Of a DNA stretch of 64,000 bases, positions 63,312-64,000 are shown piece by piece. The translations under genes were made by a program, and so were the position numbers. Position 1 is the stretch's first letter, and the number at the start of each line of letters is the position of its first letter. Source of the stretch: Heterobilharzia americana (Eukaryota; Platyhelminthes; Trematoda; Strigeidida; Schistosomatidae). A model generated the notes under the pieces. That model had not been told where the DNA came from. It saw only the letters and a list, made by a program, of their open reading frames with translations, and made no database searches. The stretch is taken from NCBI GenBank assembly GCA_944470555.2, contig OX104127.1:139890786-139954785 (forward strand), in the 5' to 3' direction.

Positions 63312-63619
63312 GTAAGAATTTTTTTTAAAAATTTATGGATCATTGTTCTAACAATTATATTATTAAACATCATCGTGACATTTTAAAGACAGATATCTAG
63401 ATGATGCTGAGAGTTGATGGTTTGAGAAATTTAAATCATTGGATAAACGATGTGCATTATTTTTCTATTTGTATTTCTCGATGAATGTGAAGCAATCCTG
63501 TTTTATAAGGGAAACATCTTTGTAAAATTCTCATAGGGTAGAGAAATAATTTCTTGACATTTTATTACCTTGTGAATAAAGAATAAAAACAAGTTATCGC
63601 TTGTTAGTCTCCATAAATC

Positions 63620-64000
63620 ACTTATTGTTATTATTATCATCATTATCAGTCCCTTGAGTTCCCAGTGGAACATACAGCTTCAGTAACACGTCACCATTTC
63701 ACTCTCTTCGCTGCACTCTTTCCAACCTGGCTCCACCAATGCCAACAAGCTTTCATTTCCCCCTCACACCATATCCTCCATCTCACCCTCCAACGCCTAT
63801 GCGAGTTCCACTCGAACGCCTGATCTGGCGTGTGATGTCCCTAAATGGTCTTCTCAGTTTATCCCAGTCCAATCCGATCCAATCTATCTCCATTTTCTTC
63901 TTCTGCATATTTGTTGGGCGATAGATTATTGATTGGTTCGTCGCCAGTCAGAGCTCCTCGTTGTTTATTCTTTCTCACCATCTATTTGATCGATATTCAG
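63620..64000 (-). mobile_element. R1 RTE-like 3' end, running off the window
   Basis: The AAT/ATC-rich tail (63625-63650) is followed by the family's 3' end in reverse orientation, '...GTTCCCAGTGGAAC'. It is more diverged than the other R1 copies and continues past position 64000. Confidence 0.8.

Noticed and set aside
2202..63311. Assignment as the alpha subunit (PHKA)
   Set aside because: Exons F to M follow the beta chain at positions where alpha differs (TQTPxQVEPIQIW, LGTSKxYRI, GKQxTxG).
1..64000. CRISPR array, bacterial operon or viral genome
   Set aside because: Spliced animal exons and scattered retroelements; the repeats are SINE or microsatellite type, without spacer-repeat regularity.

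Overview
The window looks like a stretch of schistosome (blood fluke) genome. It is AT-rich, carries one intron-laden animal gene, and is packed with tRNA-headed SINEs whose hammerhead ribozyme matches the known Schistosoma Sm-alpha type, plus RTE-like and Penelope-like retroelements. I cannot name the species. A related schistosomatid such as Trichobilharzia is not excluded.

Only one host gene is supported. It is the middle part of PHKB, the phosphorylase b kinase regulatory subunit beta, on the + strand. Fourteen exons between 2202 and 63311 join without a gap: every junction is AG/GT and every phase agrees. They give 2,221 coding bases, or 740 codons plus one base. The N-terminal exons lie before the window and the C-terminal exons after it. 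Exons make up about 3.5% of the sequence. Introns range from about 1.2 to 11.9 kb, and nearly everything else in the window is intronic repeat.

The repeats fall into a few families, which I name locally. R1 and R2 are non-LTR (RTE-like, APE-type) retrotransposons in many broken copies. R2 has one long copy at about 28395-31745 and R1 one of about 2 kb at 40505-42510. At least three insertions keep exact target-site duplications. Three Penelope-like GIY-YIG fragments are present. Five tRNA-headed short families occur. S1 is Sm-alpha-like with a hammerhead. S2 is a second family with its own hammerhead. S3 and S5 have units joined tail to head (about 317 and 326 bp). S4 is a plain tRNA-headed SINE. 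S5 also carries a degenerate hammerhead.

The most notable signal is that three different short families (S1, S2, S5) carry a type I-like hammerhead core. Each has the same unusual design: a very short, self-complementary stem III, but of different sequence in each family. Two S2 copies (27493-27536 and 47675-47720, both - strand) keep every core residue, paired stems I and II, and a GUC cleavage triplet. Tail-to-head and circularly permuted copies suggest that some of these families pass through multimeric or circular RNA, as proposed for retrozymes. This is inference.
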